From the NCBI RefSeq assembly GCF_009792355.1, contig NZ_CP047045.1, positions 3,188,501 through 3,252,500 of the forward strand: DNA of 64,000 nt, read 5' to 3'. Below are positions 15,807-26,138 of the stretch, piece after piece (position 1 is the stretch's first letter; the number at the start of each line of letters is the position of its first letter). Under the pieces are notes generated by a model. That model saw nothing but the letters and a program-made list of their open reading frames with translations. It made no database searches and was not told the origin of the DNA. The position numbers and the translations under genes are program-made. Source of the DNA: Terricaulis silvestris (GTDB lineage: Bacteria; Pseudomonadota; Alphaproteobacteria; Caulobacterales; Aquidulcibacteraceae).

Positions 15807-16847
15807 CTACAGCGCCGCGAACCTCTGCCGCGCGAAAATCATCGCGCCAACAACGCACGCCGCGAATAGCCCGCCTTCAACCCCGCCGGTGACGCTCTGC
15901 GTGATCGACCCAAAACCGCTCTCGCCAAACAGCGCTCCAATCTGATCGACCTGCAAACGCGAGTTCGGAAACTGCCGCGACAACAAATCGAGACTGCCGC
16001 CCAGCATCCGTCCGCCCAGCACAGGAATGATCGCGCCAGCCGCGCCGCCCGCCAAAGCCGCCGGCGCAATGCGGCGCACGAACGAACCGGAGACACGGGC
16101 GCCGAGCCAAGCGCCAAGCCCAACCGCGCCGCCAACAATCGCGCCTTCAGCCGCGCCCGTGATCTCGCCCGGTGTTTGCCCGAGCAGCAGGTTGAACGCA
16201 TCGAGCCCGAGCAATTTTCCGAAGGCGCCGACAATCAATCCGCCAAACCCGCCGCCAATCACGCTCCACTGCAACAGCTGTCGCGGTGAGAAGGCGGCCG
16301 CCGCAATGCCAAACCCCACACCAGCCGCCGCAATCAAGCCAAGCAGAATGCAGAGCACGACGAGCACCAGCAGCGCGGACAGCCCGCCCGCGCCCGCTTG
16401 CGCGCCGGCGAAGCCGTAGAACAGTCCCACGAAAACCCCGGCGACGCCGCCACCGAGCGCGCCCGCGCCGCCACGCACAAAGAACTGCCTCCAAGAAAAC
16501 GCCGTCGCGGTGCCCACGCCCGCTCTGTCCGCGGACGTCACCGGCGCAATGAACCGGTACCCGTGCTTCGGCACCGTCTCGATAAAGCGTGGGCTAGCCG
16601 CATCGTCGCCGAGCTGCCGGCGCAGCGTTTTAATGCACTGCGTCAGCGCCTCGTCCGTCACCGGCACGCCGCGCCAGACTTCCTCCAGGAAGCGCTCCTT
16701 GGAAACCAGCTTGCCCTGCTCGCGCACCAACAGCGCCAGCGCGTCGAGATAGCGGCTGTTCAGCTCCACGGGCGCATCGTCCAGCGTCAGCTGACGGTCC
16801 TGCAGATCGAGGCGGAAACGATCGAAGCGAAATGCGCCGGATGCCAC
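15807..16847 (-). CDS. Winged-helix DNA-binding domain fused to a Gly/Ala-rich polytopic membrane domain
   Basis: Residues ~5-100 form an OmpR/CadC-type winged helix: LLVREQGKLVSKERFLEEVW, then TLRRQLGDDA and FIETVPKHGYRFIAPV. No receiver domain precedes it. Residues ~120-346 contain about six to eight hydrophobic, Gly/Ala-rich segments instead of the single helix and periplasmic sensor of CadC or ToxR. The protein would tether a transcription factor to the inner membrane through a channel- or glycine-zipper-like body. The 346-residue length and clean frame show one fused gene. Its neighbours give no clue to the regulon; the sensed signal is unknown. Confidence 0.75.
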   Translation of the reverse strand: MASGAFRFDRFRLDLQDRQLTLDDAPVELNSRYLDALALLVREQGKLVSKERFLEEVWRGVPVTDEALTQCIKTLRRQLGDDAASPRFIETVPKHGYRFIAPVTSADRAGVGTATAFSWRQFFVRGGAGALGGGVAGVFVGLFYGFAGAQAGAGGLSALLVLVVLCILLGLIAAAGVGFGIAAAAFSPRQLLQWSVIGGGFGGLIVGAFGKLLGLDAFNLLLGQTPGEITGAAEGAIVGGAVGLGAWLGARVSGSFVRRIAPAALAGGAAGAIIPVLGGRMLGGSLDLLSRQFPNSRLQVDQIGALFGESGFGSITQSVTGGVEGGLFAACVVGAMIFARQRFAAL

Positions 16848-16935
16848 TGCTCAGTAAATCCTCACGACTTGCTCATGCCGCTCACGCGACGCGGCAGGCA
16901 GGTTGAAACCTCAACGTTCAACGGAGGCAAGGCAA

Positions 16936-17235
16936 ATGGCGGCAAGTTCACACAATGGCGGCGGCGGGCGGTTTTTTCTGACGACGGCCTGGGTTGCCGC
17001 CACCGCGCTGATCCTGCTCGCGCCGCTCGTGGCGATGCGCATGAACGTCGAGGGGGTGAACTGGACTGTGACCGACTTCGCCTTCATGGGCGGTCTGCTG
17101 GTCGGCGCTGGCCTCCTCTATGAACTGGCGACCTGGAAAGTCACCACGCTGCGCACCCGCCTCTTGATCGCCGCGGCGATTGGGGCCGTCGTCATGATGA
17201 TCTGGGTCGAGGCCGCCGTCGGCATCTTTCACTGA
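16936..17235 (+). CDS. Small three-helix membrane protein, function unknown
   Basis: A 99-residue protein with three hydrophobic helices (TTAWVAATALILLAPLVAM, FAFMGGLLVGAGLLYELA and LIAAAIGAVVMMIWVEAAVG). The start at 16936 was chosen because CGGAGG lies ten bases upstream; an in-frame ATG 11 codons earlier lacks such a site. It is divergent from the winged-helix membrane protein, 88 bases away, and could be its target. No known family was assigned, though the layout resembles small transporter-accessory proteins. Confidence 0.65.
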   Translation: MAASSHNGGGGRFFLTTAWVAATALILLAPLVAMRMNVEGVNWTVTDFAFMGGLLVGAGLLYELATWKVTTLRTRLLIAAAIGAVVMMIWVEAAVGIFH

Positions 17236-17305
17236 GCCTCGTGACGACGGTCTAGCTGGAACCGGCGCGCATGCTTTAGACTCGCTCGCGAGTGAGGAGG
17301 TGCGC

Positions 17306-18145
17306 GTGCCCGACAAGCCCACACAACGTGACTATTGGAGCGGCAAAGCGGGCGAAGAGTGGGCGGCTTACGCGCAACGCATCGACGTCATGCTCGCGCC
17401 GATCGCAGACGCCGCACTCGCCGCCGCCGACCTTCAGCCGGGCCAGCGCGTGCTCGACATCGGCTGCGGGTCCGGTGCGACCAGCCTTGAGATCGCACGC
17501 CGCGTCGGCGCGTCCGGCAACGTGGTGGGCGTCGACCTATCGCCGCAGCTATTGCAAGTCGCGCGCGAGCGCGCAAGCGAAGCAGGCATCGCCGCCGATT
17601 TCGTCGAAGGCGACGCTGCAACCGCAACATTCGCCGAGCGCTTCGACCGCGCCTTCTCACGTTTCGGCGTCATGTTCTTCGAAGCACCGAGCGCGGCCTT
17701 TACGCACATCCGCGGCGTGATGCAGCCCGGCGGCAAGCTGGCTTTCGTTTGCTGGGCGCCGATGCCGGAGAATTTGTTCGCCACCGTGCCGATCGCCGCG
17801 ATCGAGCCGATGCTGAAAGCGCCGCTACCAGCGCCCGATCCCGATGCGCCCGGACCTTACGCTTTCGCCGACTCCGACAAGGTCAAGCGCATCCTCAACG
17901 AAGCGGCGTGGCGCGACATCGAAGTCTCGCGCTGGGACGGTGAGATCAATGTCGGCGGCGGCGGCGCACTCGAAGACATCGCCGCGTTCCTGTTGCGCAT
18001 CGGCCCCTGCTCACGCGCCATCGCCGACCAGCGCCTCGATGCCGAAGAAGCAAAGCGCCGGCTGACGGATGCGCTCACGCCGCACTATCGCGATAGCGCC
18101 GTGCTGTTTCCCGCCGCCTGCTGGATCGTCACCGCAAACGCGTGA
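17306..18145 (+). CDS. Class I SAM-dependent methyltransferase
   Basis: A 279-residue cytoplasmic methyltransferase of the UbiE/COQ5-like Rossmann type. VLDIGCGSGATSLEIA near residue 45 is motif I for SAM binding, VVGVDLSPQLLQVARERA is the motif II acidic strand, and MQPGGKLAFVCW is the post-core motif. Start codons GTG 17300 and GTG 17306 compete. The second is preferred because AGGAGG ends at 17300 with five-base spacing. The acceptor is unknown. A hairpin follows the stop. Confidence 0.85.
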   Translation: MPDKPTQRDYWSGKAGEEWAAYAQRIDVMLAPIADAALAAADLQPGQRVLDIGCGSGATSLEIARRVGASGNVVGVDLSPQLLQVARERASEAGIAADFVEGDAATATFAERFDRAFSRFGVMFFEAPSAAFTHIRGVMQPGGKLAFVCWAPMPENLFATVPIAAIEPMLKAPLPAPDPDAPGPYAFADSDKVKRILNEAAWRDIEVSRWDGEINVGGGGALEDIAAFLLRIGPCSRAIADQRLDAEEAKRRLTDALTPHYRDSAVLFPAACWIVTANA

Positions 18146-18153
18146 AAAGCAAA

Positions 18154-18177
18154 GGGCGGCGCCTTTCTGCGCCGCCC
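18154..18177. terminator. Hairpin between convergent methyltransferase and katG
   Basis: GGGCGGCG (18154-18161) pairs with CGCCGCCC (18170-18177) across an eight-base loop. There is no clear T-run on either strand. It lies between two convergent stops and probably ends both transcripts. Confidence 0.55.
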
Positions 18178-18199
18178 AGTCCCCGTTCTCGCCTAGTCC

Positions 18200-20449
<2,250 letters not shown>

Positions 20450-20537
20450 TTACCCACGCCATCCATAGAGCGAACCACTACTGGTTCCGGCGGCGCCGAC
20501 GCTCTAGTCTGCGTGCAACTTAGAGCCTGGGGATAAC

Positions 20538-21266
20538 ATGCTCAGAACACTCACAATCGCCGTCGCCTTCGCGCTCGCCGCCTGCGCCACGCCTGCTCCG
20601 GCACCCGTCGCCGCGCCGACGCCAAGCACCGAACCGACACATCCCGCCACTCCCGAACGCAATCCCGCCGTTCAAATCGACCCCAGTGTCTTCATCCCGC
20701 CGCCGCCCGTTGCCGACGGCCCACTCGAACTGGCCGAACGCGCGATCGTGCACGGGCCGTGGACCGCCGAACGGCGCCAGCAAGCCGTCGAAGACAACCA
20801 GATCGATCCCTTCGCCGCGTTCGACTCCGTCCTCGGCGCCAACTTCACCGGCGCGAATTTCCCCGCCACCGCCGCCGTGCTCGACCGCGCCGGCCGCGCC
20901 GCGGGCTTCGCCGGCGATCCGATCAAGTTCGTCCATCGCCGCGACCGCCCATTCGTGCACGACGACAGCATCGTCACCTGCATCCCGCGCCCAACGAGCT
21001 ATTCCTATCCCTCCGGCCACGCCGCACTCGGCTTCGGCTGGTCGCTCGTCCTCGCCGAACTCGTCCCCTCGCGCGCCGACGCCATCATCAACCGCGGCCG
21101 CGACTTCACCTGGAGCCGCGTCGTCTGCGGCGTACACTACCCCAGCGACGTAGAAGCCGGCCGCACCGTGGCGTCCGCCGCCATCGCGCGCCTGCATGCC
21201 GATCCGGATTTTCAGCGCGAGCTTACGGCAGCGCGCGCGGAGTTGGCTGCAGCAGGTTTGGACTGA
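20538..21266 (+). CDS. PAP2-family acid phosphatase lipoprotein (class A, PhoN-like)
   Basis: A 242-residue lipoprotein with a signal peptide ending in the lipobox LAAC (Cys16), followed by a Pro/Ala-rich linker. The catalytic triad of motifs is complete: KFVHRRDRPF (K-x6-RP), SYPSGH, and SRVVCGVHYPSDVEAG (SR-x5-H-x3-D). This vanadium-chloroperoxidase-like fold hydrolyses phosphomonoesters in the periplasm, releasing phosphate. It is transcribed divergently from katG. The next gene starts two bases after its stop and also encodes a lipoprotein, so the two form an operon. Confidence 0.92.
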   Translation: MLRTLTIAVAFALAACATPAPAPVAAPTPSTEPTHPATPERNPAVQIDPSVFIPPPPVADGPLELAERAIVHGPWTAERRQQAVEDNQIDPFAAFDSVLGANFTGANFPATAAVLDRAGRAAGFAGDPIKFVHRRDRPFVHDDSIVTCIPRPTSYSYPSGHAALGFGWSLVLAELVPSRADAIINRGRDFTWSRVVCGVHYPSDVEAGRTVASAAIARLHADPDFQRELTAARAELAAAGLD

Positions 21267-21268
21267 GC

Positions 21269-22090
21269 GTGTGCGCACCTCTCCGCGCGTTCCTAGCTGC
21301 CCTTCTATCGATCACGCTCGCGAGCTGCGCCAAGGCGCCGAAGCCAATCGAGGTAGGTTTCCCAGTCGGAGATCAGTGTTTCTTCGAGGTACTGGAGCGC
21401 CCTGAGGACTGCGTATTGCGGCCACCCTGCATATACGCTGACGCGATCGTGCGCCTCACGCCGAGCGATCAAGATGGATTCTCTGTGACGGCGTCGCGCG
21501 GCGGAGGACCAATCGTCCGGTGGCCACACGAATTCCTGCCTCAAAGACAGGCGCCAACGTCGCAGAACGCTGCGGAGCAATTGCCGGCATTATTCGAGGC
21601 TCTCAATATTGCGCCGAGGCCGATTGCTGAGACTTGTATCATCATGCGCGTCGATCAGGACGCGACGGTCGGCGACTTCGTGAGCTTCTATCGAGCGCTA
21701 GAGCAGATGGGCTTCCGCGCCATCCGAGTGTTCAGCGAACTCGCCGAGGAGCCGAGACGCTTCGGACGAATCGACCTCAGCGATGAGCCCAAGAGAATCG
21801 CGTTCGTCGCGCACATGCGCGCCTTCGCCAGTGCGCATGGCCTCGAATTTCACCAAGAGCCGTGGGACGAAGACGATGGGTTCTACATGACAGGCGACGG
21901 GATGACGATCACGTGCATGCGTTTGCGCTCCGCGGAAGACTACCAGATAATGCTCGAGCTGCGGCCCAGGTCGAACGGTCAGACGCCAACGGAACCGATG
22001 ATGGACGAGCTGGTCGCGCAATTCTCAACCGCTCTTTCCGCCATCGACGGCGCGGCCTTTGTGGTGGAGCGAAGTTCGCGCGACACTTAG
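21269..22090 (+). CDS. Lipoprotein of unknown function, linked to the phosphatase
   Basis: This 273-residue protein starts at GTG 21269, two bases after the phosphatase stop, giving a short signal peptide with lipobox LASC (FLAALLSITLASC). The longer frame upstream lies inside the phosphatase gene in another phase and is not coding. The mature part is rich in acidic residues and has two regular alpha/beta-looking stretches (DATVGDFVSFYRALEQMGF and IDLSDEPKRIAFVAHM). No family was recognised. It ends seven bases before the convergent sigma-factor stop. Confidence 0.65.
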   Translation: MCAPLRAFLAALLSITLASCAKAPKPIEVGFPVGDQCFFEVLERPEDCVLRPPCIYADAIVRLTPSDQDGFSVTASRGGGPIVRWPHEFLPQRQAPTSQNAAEQLPALFEALNIAPRPIAETCIIMRVDQDATVGDFVSFYRALEQMGFRAIRVFSELAEEPRRFGRIDLSDEPKRIAFVAHMRAFASAHGLEFHQEPWDEDDGFYMTGDGMTITCMRLRSAEDYQIMLELRPRSNGQTPTEPMMDELVAQFSTALSAIDGAAFVVERSSRDT

Positions 22091-22097
22091 CACGCTG

Positions 22098-23327
22098 TCA
22101 CGCCAAACTTTTCCGCTGCTCCGACAAAAACCTAATCACCGCCGCATCGCGCTCACGCGCGATCGCTTCGTCGTACGCCGCGCGCGCATCGTCCACGCGC
22201 CCAAGCTTCGCGCACAGATCCGCGCGCAGCGCCCAATACGGCTGATAGCTCTGCAACGCCGGAAAACGCTCCACCAGCGCGCCGAGCGCGGTCAGCGCCT
22301 GCGCCGCGCCATCGCGCCGCGCCGTCGCCGCCGCGACGTTTAGATGCGCAACCGGCGAGCCCGTCAGCTGCGCCAGCGCTTCGTACAAAGTGACAACCGC
22401 ATCCCAGTCCGTCTCACGTTCAAACGCCCGCGCTGCATGCGCCGACTGAATCGCGCCCTCAAGCTGATAGCGCCCAATCCGCCCCATCCGCGCCGCTGCG
22501 TGCAGCAAGCGCTCCGCCTCCACTATCTCGTCATGCCGCCACAACGCCACGTCCTGCTCCGTCAGCGGCACATAGCGCCCATCGGCGCCACGCCGCGCCA
22601 CGCGTCGCGCTTCGAGATGATGCATCAGCGCCAGCAATCCCAGCACCTCCGGCTCATCCGGCAATTGCGCCGCCAACACGCGTCCCAACCAAATCGCCTC
22701 TTCCGCCAAGCCGCGCCGCTCCGGATCAGCGCCCAGCGGATCGCTCCAACCCACGCCATACGCCGCATAAATCGCATCGAGCACCGCATCGAAGCGCTCG
22801 GCCCACTCCTCCGCCGGCGGCACATCAAAGCCCACGCCGGCATCGCGGATTTTCTTCTTCGCCCGCACCAGCCGCTGACCCATCGCCGCCGGTTCAACCA
22901 GGAACGCCGCCGCGATCCGCTCCGCCGAAAACCCCAGCACCGCCTGCAGCATCAATGGCGTGCGCACGTTCTCGTCGATCGCGGGATGCGCGCACGCGAA
23001 CATCAGTCCCAAACGATGATCCGGCGCCTTCTCCGCGCTCATCTCCGCTTCCAGCTCCTCGATGCCGCGCACAATCTCCGCTTCACCGAGCGCCGCCGTT
23101 TTTGCGCGCCGCGCGCTATCGATCAGCTTGCGCTTCGCCGCCGCGAACAGCCACGCTTCGGGATTGTCCGGCGCGCCGGTGTGCGGCCACGCCTTCAGCG
23201 CCGCCGCGAACGCTTCGGCCAGCGCGTCTTCAGCGGCGGCGACATCGCGCGTGCGCGCCGCGAGCAGAGCGAGCAGTCGCCCATAACTTTCGCGCGCGAC
23301 GCGTTCGGCAATCCGCGCTTCGCTCAC
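22098..23327 (-). CDS. ECF42-type RNA polymerase sigma factor with C-terminal TPR-like extension
   Basis: A 409-residue ECF sigma factor of the SigJ-like DUF6596 (ECF42) group. Region 2 is seen in AEDALAEAFAAALKAWP and PEAWLFAAAKRKLIDSARR. A degenerate region 4 includes GFSAERIAAAFLVEPAAMGQRLVRAKKKI. The long C-terminal helical region (~200-409) ends with TPR-like repeats such as YWALRADLCAKLGRVDDARA. The GTG start overlaps the stop of the YCII gene by four bases (GTGA), so translation is coupled. ECF42 factors lack classical anti-sigmas and are typically encoded next to YCII/DGPF-domain proteins, exactly as here. They are thought to control stress or secondary-metabolism genes. Confidence 0.92.
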   Translation of the reverse strand: MSEARIAERVARESYGRLLALLAARTRDVAAAEDALAEAFAAALKAWPHTGAPDNPEAWLFAAAKRKLIDSARRAKTAALGEAEIVRGIEELEAEMSAEKAPDHRLGLMFACAHPAIDENVRTPLMLQAVLGFSAERIAAAFLVEPAAMGQRLVRAKKKIRDAGVGFDVPPAEEWAERFDAVLDAIYAAYGVGWSDPLGADPERRGLAEEAIWLGRVLAAQLPDEPEVLGLLALMHHLEARRVARRGADGRYVPLTEQDVALWRHDEIVEAERLLHAAARMGRIGRYQLEGAIQSAHAARAFERETDWDAVVTLYEALAQLTGSPVAHLNVAAATARRDGAAQALTALGALVERFPALQSYQPYWALRADLCAKLGRVDDARAAYDEAIARERDAAVIRFLSEQRKSLA

Positions 23328-23671
23328 CGCACCATGACTGGGCGCAGCTCCACGCCCCCGCCATGCAACATCGTCGGCGCCTGCTTGGCCCAATTCAGCG
23401 CATCCGCATCGCTCGCGCACTCGATCAGATAGTAGCCGCCGAGCGCTTCCTTGGTGTCCACGAACGGACCGTCGACGATGCTTGTGCCGCCAACACCGCG
23501 CACGCTCTTTGCTGTGGCCACCACATTGAGCTCATCGCCCGAGATATGGACGCCGGCCTTTTTCAGCGCTTCGGTGTAGGCGCCATACGCGCCCATGATT
23601 TCACCCGCGCGCTCAGGCGTAACATCTGCCCAGTCGGATTCTTTGCCGTAGACCAAAATCAGATACCGCAT
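23324..23671 (-). CDS. YCII-related (DGPF-domain) protein
   Basis: A 115-residue ferredoxin-like-fold protein. The DGPF motif is present as VDGPFVDTKEALGGYYLIE, and the N-terminal MRYLILVYGKESDW is typical. YCII proteins are small, probably dimeric, and are the regular partners of ECF42 sigma factors, where they may act as sensors or targets. The start at 23671 has GGAG eight bases upstream; an earlier in-frame ATG has none. The four-base overlap with the sigma factor start supports joint regulation. Confidence 0.9.
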   Translation of the reverse strand: MRYLILVYGKESDWADVTPERAGEIMGAYGAYTEALKKAGVHISGDELNVVATAKSVRGVGGTSIVDGPFVDTKEALGGYYLIECASDADALNWAKQAPTMLHGGGVELRPVMVR

Positions 23672-23744
23672 CGGACTTCTCCGGAATTTCAGCGGGCCAA
23701 TCGCCCGCACTCCCGTGACGCGCGGCGCCAGCGCATTTCGACGC

Positions 23745-24797
23745 TCACGCCGCTTTTTTCTGCGAATCCTTCAAGAGCCCAAGCTCCACCAAGCTCTGCG
23801 CCGTCGCCGTGATGCATTCTTCGTTGGAGCGGAACGTCCAGCCCAGCACCCGCCGCGCCTTCTCGTTCGAGCCATTCTTGCGCTTGCCCAACTCCGGCAA
23901 AATCTGCTGCACCGCCGGATCGCGCATCGCCGCGAGCCGCACCATGAAATCCGGCAGCTCCATCGTCGGCACGCGTTTCGCCGCCGGCCCCATCGTCCGC
24001 TTCAGCATGCGCGCTATCTGCGCGACCGAGAGAAACTCACCCGCCAAAGCCAGGAACCGCTCACCCTTCGCGGCGGGATTGGTCATGCACGCAATGTGCA
24101 TCCCCGCCACGTCGCGCACATCCACACAGCCGAAATAGAGCCGCGGACAGCCCGGCAGCGCGCCGTCCATCAAACGCTGCACCAGCAGGATCGAGGTCGA
24201 ATAGTCCGGCCCCAGCACCGGTCCGAACACGCCGACCGGATTCACCACCGAAAGCTCCAGCGCCCCGCCCTCGCGCGCAATGAAATCCCACGCGGCCTTC
24301 TCGGCAAGCGTCTTCGACTTCACATACGCGCGCACATCGTCGCCATTCGGATCGGTCCAATCCTCTTCGGTGTTGGGACGGTTCTTTGGCTTCTGTCCGT
24401 ATCCGATCGCCGCATAGGACGACGTCAACACAACACGCTTCACGCCGGCATCCCGCGCCGCGCGCAGCACACGCAACGCGCCCTCGCGCGCCGGAATGAT
24501 CAGCTCGTCTTCATGCTGCGGAATCGCCGGCGGAAACGGCGACGCCACGTGCAGCACGTACGCGCAACCCGCGACCGCCTCCGGCCAACCCGCATCGCTC
24601 GTCAGATCCGCCGCGACAAACTCCAGCCGCTCACCCGGCTCGACGCCGCCTTGTCGGATCATGGTGCGGACGTCTTCCTCGCGCGCCAGATTGCGCACCG
24701 TCGTGCGCACCATGTAGCCGGCATTCAGCAATTGGATGATGCAATGCGCGCCAATGAAGCCGGTGCCGCCGGTGACGAGAACCAATTCTCCGGCCAT
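23745..24797 (-). CDS. Extended SDR: dihydroflavonol-reductase-like NAD(P)-dependent oxidoreductase
   Basis: A 350-residue extended short-chain dehydrogenase. VLVTGGTGFIGAHCI at residue 6 is the Rossmann TGxxGxxG motif, TTVRNLAREEDV follows the second strand and favours NADPH, and YVLHVASPFP plus the SSYAAIG region are typical of the dihydroflavonol-4-reductase/cinnamoyl-CoA-reductase-like branch. The start at 24797 has GGAGG upstream. It follows an alpha/beta hydrolase and an SCP2 protein on the same strand with short gaps, suggesting an operon for lipophilic substrates. Confidence 0.85.
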   Translation of the reverse strand: MAGELVLVTGGTGFIGAHCIIQLLNAGYMVRTTVRNLAREEDVRTMIRQGGVEPGERLEFVAADLTSDAGWPEAVAGCAYVLHVASPFPPAIPQHEDELIIPAREGALRVLRAARDAGVKRVVLTSSYAAIGYGQKPKNRPNTEEDWTDPNGDDVRAYVKSKTLAEKAAWDFIAREGGALELSVVNPVGVFGPVLGPDYSTSILLVQRLMDGALPGCPRLYFGCVDVRDVAGMHIACMTNPAAKGERFLALAGEFLSVAQIARMLKRTMGPAAKRVPTMELPDFMVRLAAMRDPAVQQILPELGKRKNGSNEKARRVLGWTFRSNEECITATAQSLVELGLLKDSQKKAA

Positions 24798-24809
24798 GTC
24801 GGCCTCCGT

Positions 24810-25748
24810 TTAAGCGTGAGCGGGGACGACGCGTTCAGTCAGTGAATCGAACGCGGCCCAGAATTCAGCGCGCTTGTCGTCGCGCTCCATCAGGATTTCG
24901 TGCTTGGCGCCGGCGATGGTGATGTGCGTCGCGTCGGGCAGATTGTGAATCACGTCATCGTGGCTCGCGTTGTCGATGAGCTGCTCGTCCGCCGCCGTCG
25001 CCACCAGGATCGGGATGCGCAGATGCGCCAGCGCACCGGGAACCTGGAAGCCCTCGATCGCATCAGCCGCCGCCGCCACCCAGCCAATTGTCGGCCCCGC
25101 CAACGCCAGCCGCGGCTCTTCCGCGATCAGACCTTGGCAGCGCGAATGCCGCTCCTTGTCGTTGGTGACAGGGTTGCGCTTGAAGTTCTCACGCTTCCAT
25201 TTCTTTTCAACGCTGGGCGCGAACGTGCCGCCCAAGCCGAGCGACACCATGAAGCGCGCATACTTCTTCTGAAAATCCTTCAGCCCCGGCAAGCCCCACA
25301 TCGGCGCCGTGAACGCCGCCGCATCAAGCTCGATCCGCCGCGTCTGCAGTGCGCGCAACAAGATCGCCCCGCCCATCGAATGCGCCAGCCCGATGTGCGG
25401 ACGCGGCAAGCGATCGGCGAGCAGCTTCAGCGCCGTGGAAAGATCGTTCACCGGGTCGTCGAACGTAACGAAGTGGCCCTTCAGCCCATTGTCGACTTCG
25501 CGGCCCGACAAGCCTTGCCCGCGCCAGTCGATGCAGAACACGGCGAAGCCACGAGCTTGCAGCTCGCGGATCACTTCGAAATATTTTTCGATGAACTCGG
25601 TCCGCCCCGGCGCGACAATCACCGAGCCGCGTGGCGCCCCACGTGCAGGCGCGGTCAGCACGCGCACCTTCACGCCGCCGCGCCCCTCGAGCCAGTGCTC
25701 TTCGGCGCCCTCGGGAATGTCATTGCCTGGGACGCGGACGAACGCCAT
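24810..25748 (-). CDS. Alpha/beta hydrolase, lysophospholipase/monoacylglycerol-lipase-like
   Basis: A 312-residue serine hydrolase of the PldB-like family (Hydrolase_4 type). CIDWRGQGLSGR is the oxyanion-region motif, and AHSMGGAIL is the nucleophile elbow with the catalytic Ser. The acidic residue is probably in LVATAADEQLIDNA, and the His in TIAGAKHEIL near the C-terminus. It should cleave acylglycerols or lysophospholipids at the cytoplasmic side. It sits between the extended SDR and the SCP2-like gene, with 12- and 14-base gaps, so the three are probably one transcript. Confidence 0.88.
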   Translation of the reverse strand: MAFVRVPGNDIPEGAEEHWLEGRGGVKVRVLTAPARGAPRGSVIVAPGRTEFIEKYFEVIRELQARGFAVFCIDWRGQGLSGREVDNGLKGHFVTFDDPVNDLSTALKLLADRLPRPHIGLAHSMGGAILLRALQTRRIELDAAAFTAPMWGLPGLKDFQKKYARFMVSLGLGGTFAPSVEKKWKRENFKRNPVTNDKERHSRCQGLIAEEPRLALAGPTIGWVAAAADAIEGFQVPGALAHLRIPILVATAADEQLIDNASHDDVIHNLPDATHITIAGAKHEILMERDDKRAEFWAAFDSLTERVVPAHA

Positions 25749-25762
25749 GCGTCGTGTGTTCC

Positions 25763-26062
25763 TTAGCCCCGCAGCTTGGCCATCACGCCTTGCAGCTGCA
25801 TCGCAACGCCCATGTCGCCTTCGACGCGGAGCTTGCCCTGCATGAACGCAGCGGTCGGGTCGAGCTGGCCTTGCGCCATCGCGACGAAATCTTCGAGCTT
25901 CACTTTGATAGTCGTGTCGGCAACGGCGTCTTCATTCGAAACGGCGTTCGCGCCGCCATCGAGGAAAATCTTGCCGGCGTCGCCGAAGTCGAACTTCACT
26001 TTTTTGCCGGGAACGACAACCGTGCCTTCTTTGAAGCGGTTCAGGATTTCATCGTACGTCAT
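25763..26062 (-). CDS. SCP2 sterol-carrier-like lipid-binding protein
   Basis: This 99-residue single-domain protein has the SCP2 pattern. A strand-rich core ends with DFVAMAQGQLDPTAAFMQGK, the family's signature (aspartate, then a Met/Gln-Gly-Lys loop), and VEGDMGVAMQL follows. SCP2 proteins hold acyl-CoAs, lipids or sterol-like molecules in a hydrophobic tunnel. The start at 26062 has GGAGG upstream, preferred over an earlier frame position with no site. As first gene of the SCP2-hydrolase-SDR set, it may carry the substrate for the other two enzymes; that link is inferred from context. Confidence 0.88.
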   Translation of the reverse strand: MTYDEILNRFKEGTVVVPGKKVKFDFGDAGKIFLDGGANAVSNEDAVADTTIKVKLEDFVAMAQGQLDPTAAFMQGKLRVEGDMGVAMQLQGVMAKLRG

Positions 26063-26138
26063 CGCGCATCCTCCGGCGTGCTCTAGCCTCGGCCCCTTAC
26101 ACACCAGCAGCGGCGCCGCCGCAAGGGTGACGGCAGCG

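Noticed and set aside
20759-21268. Upstream part of the frame ending at 22090
   Set aside because: It is the wrong phase over the phosphatase gene; Arg/Pro-rich product with no domain.
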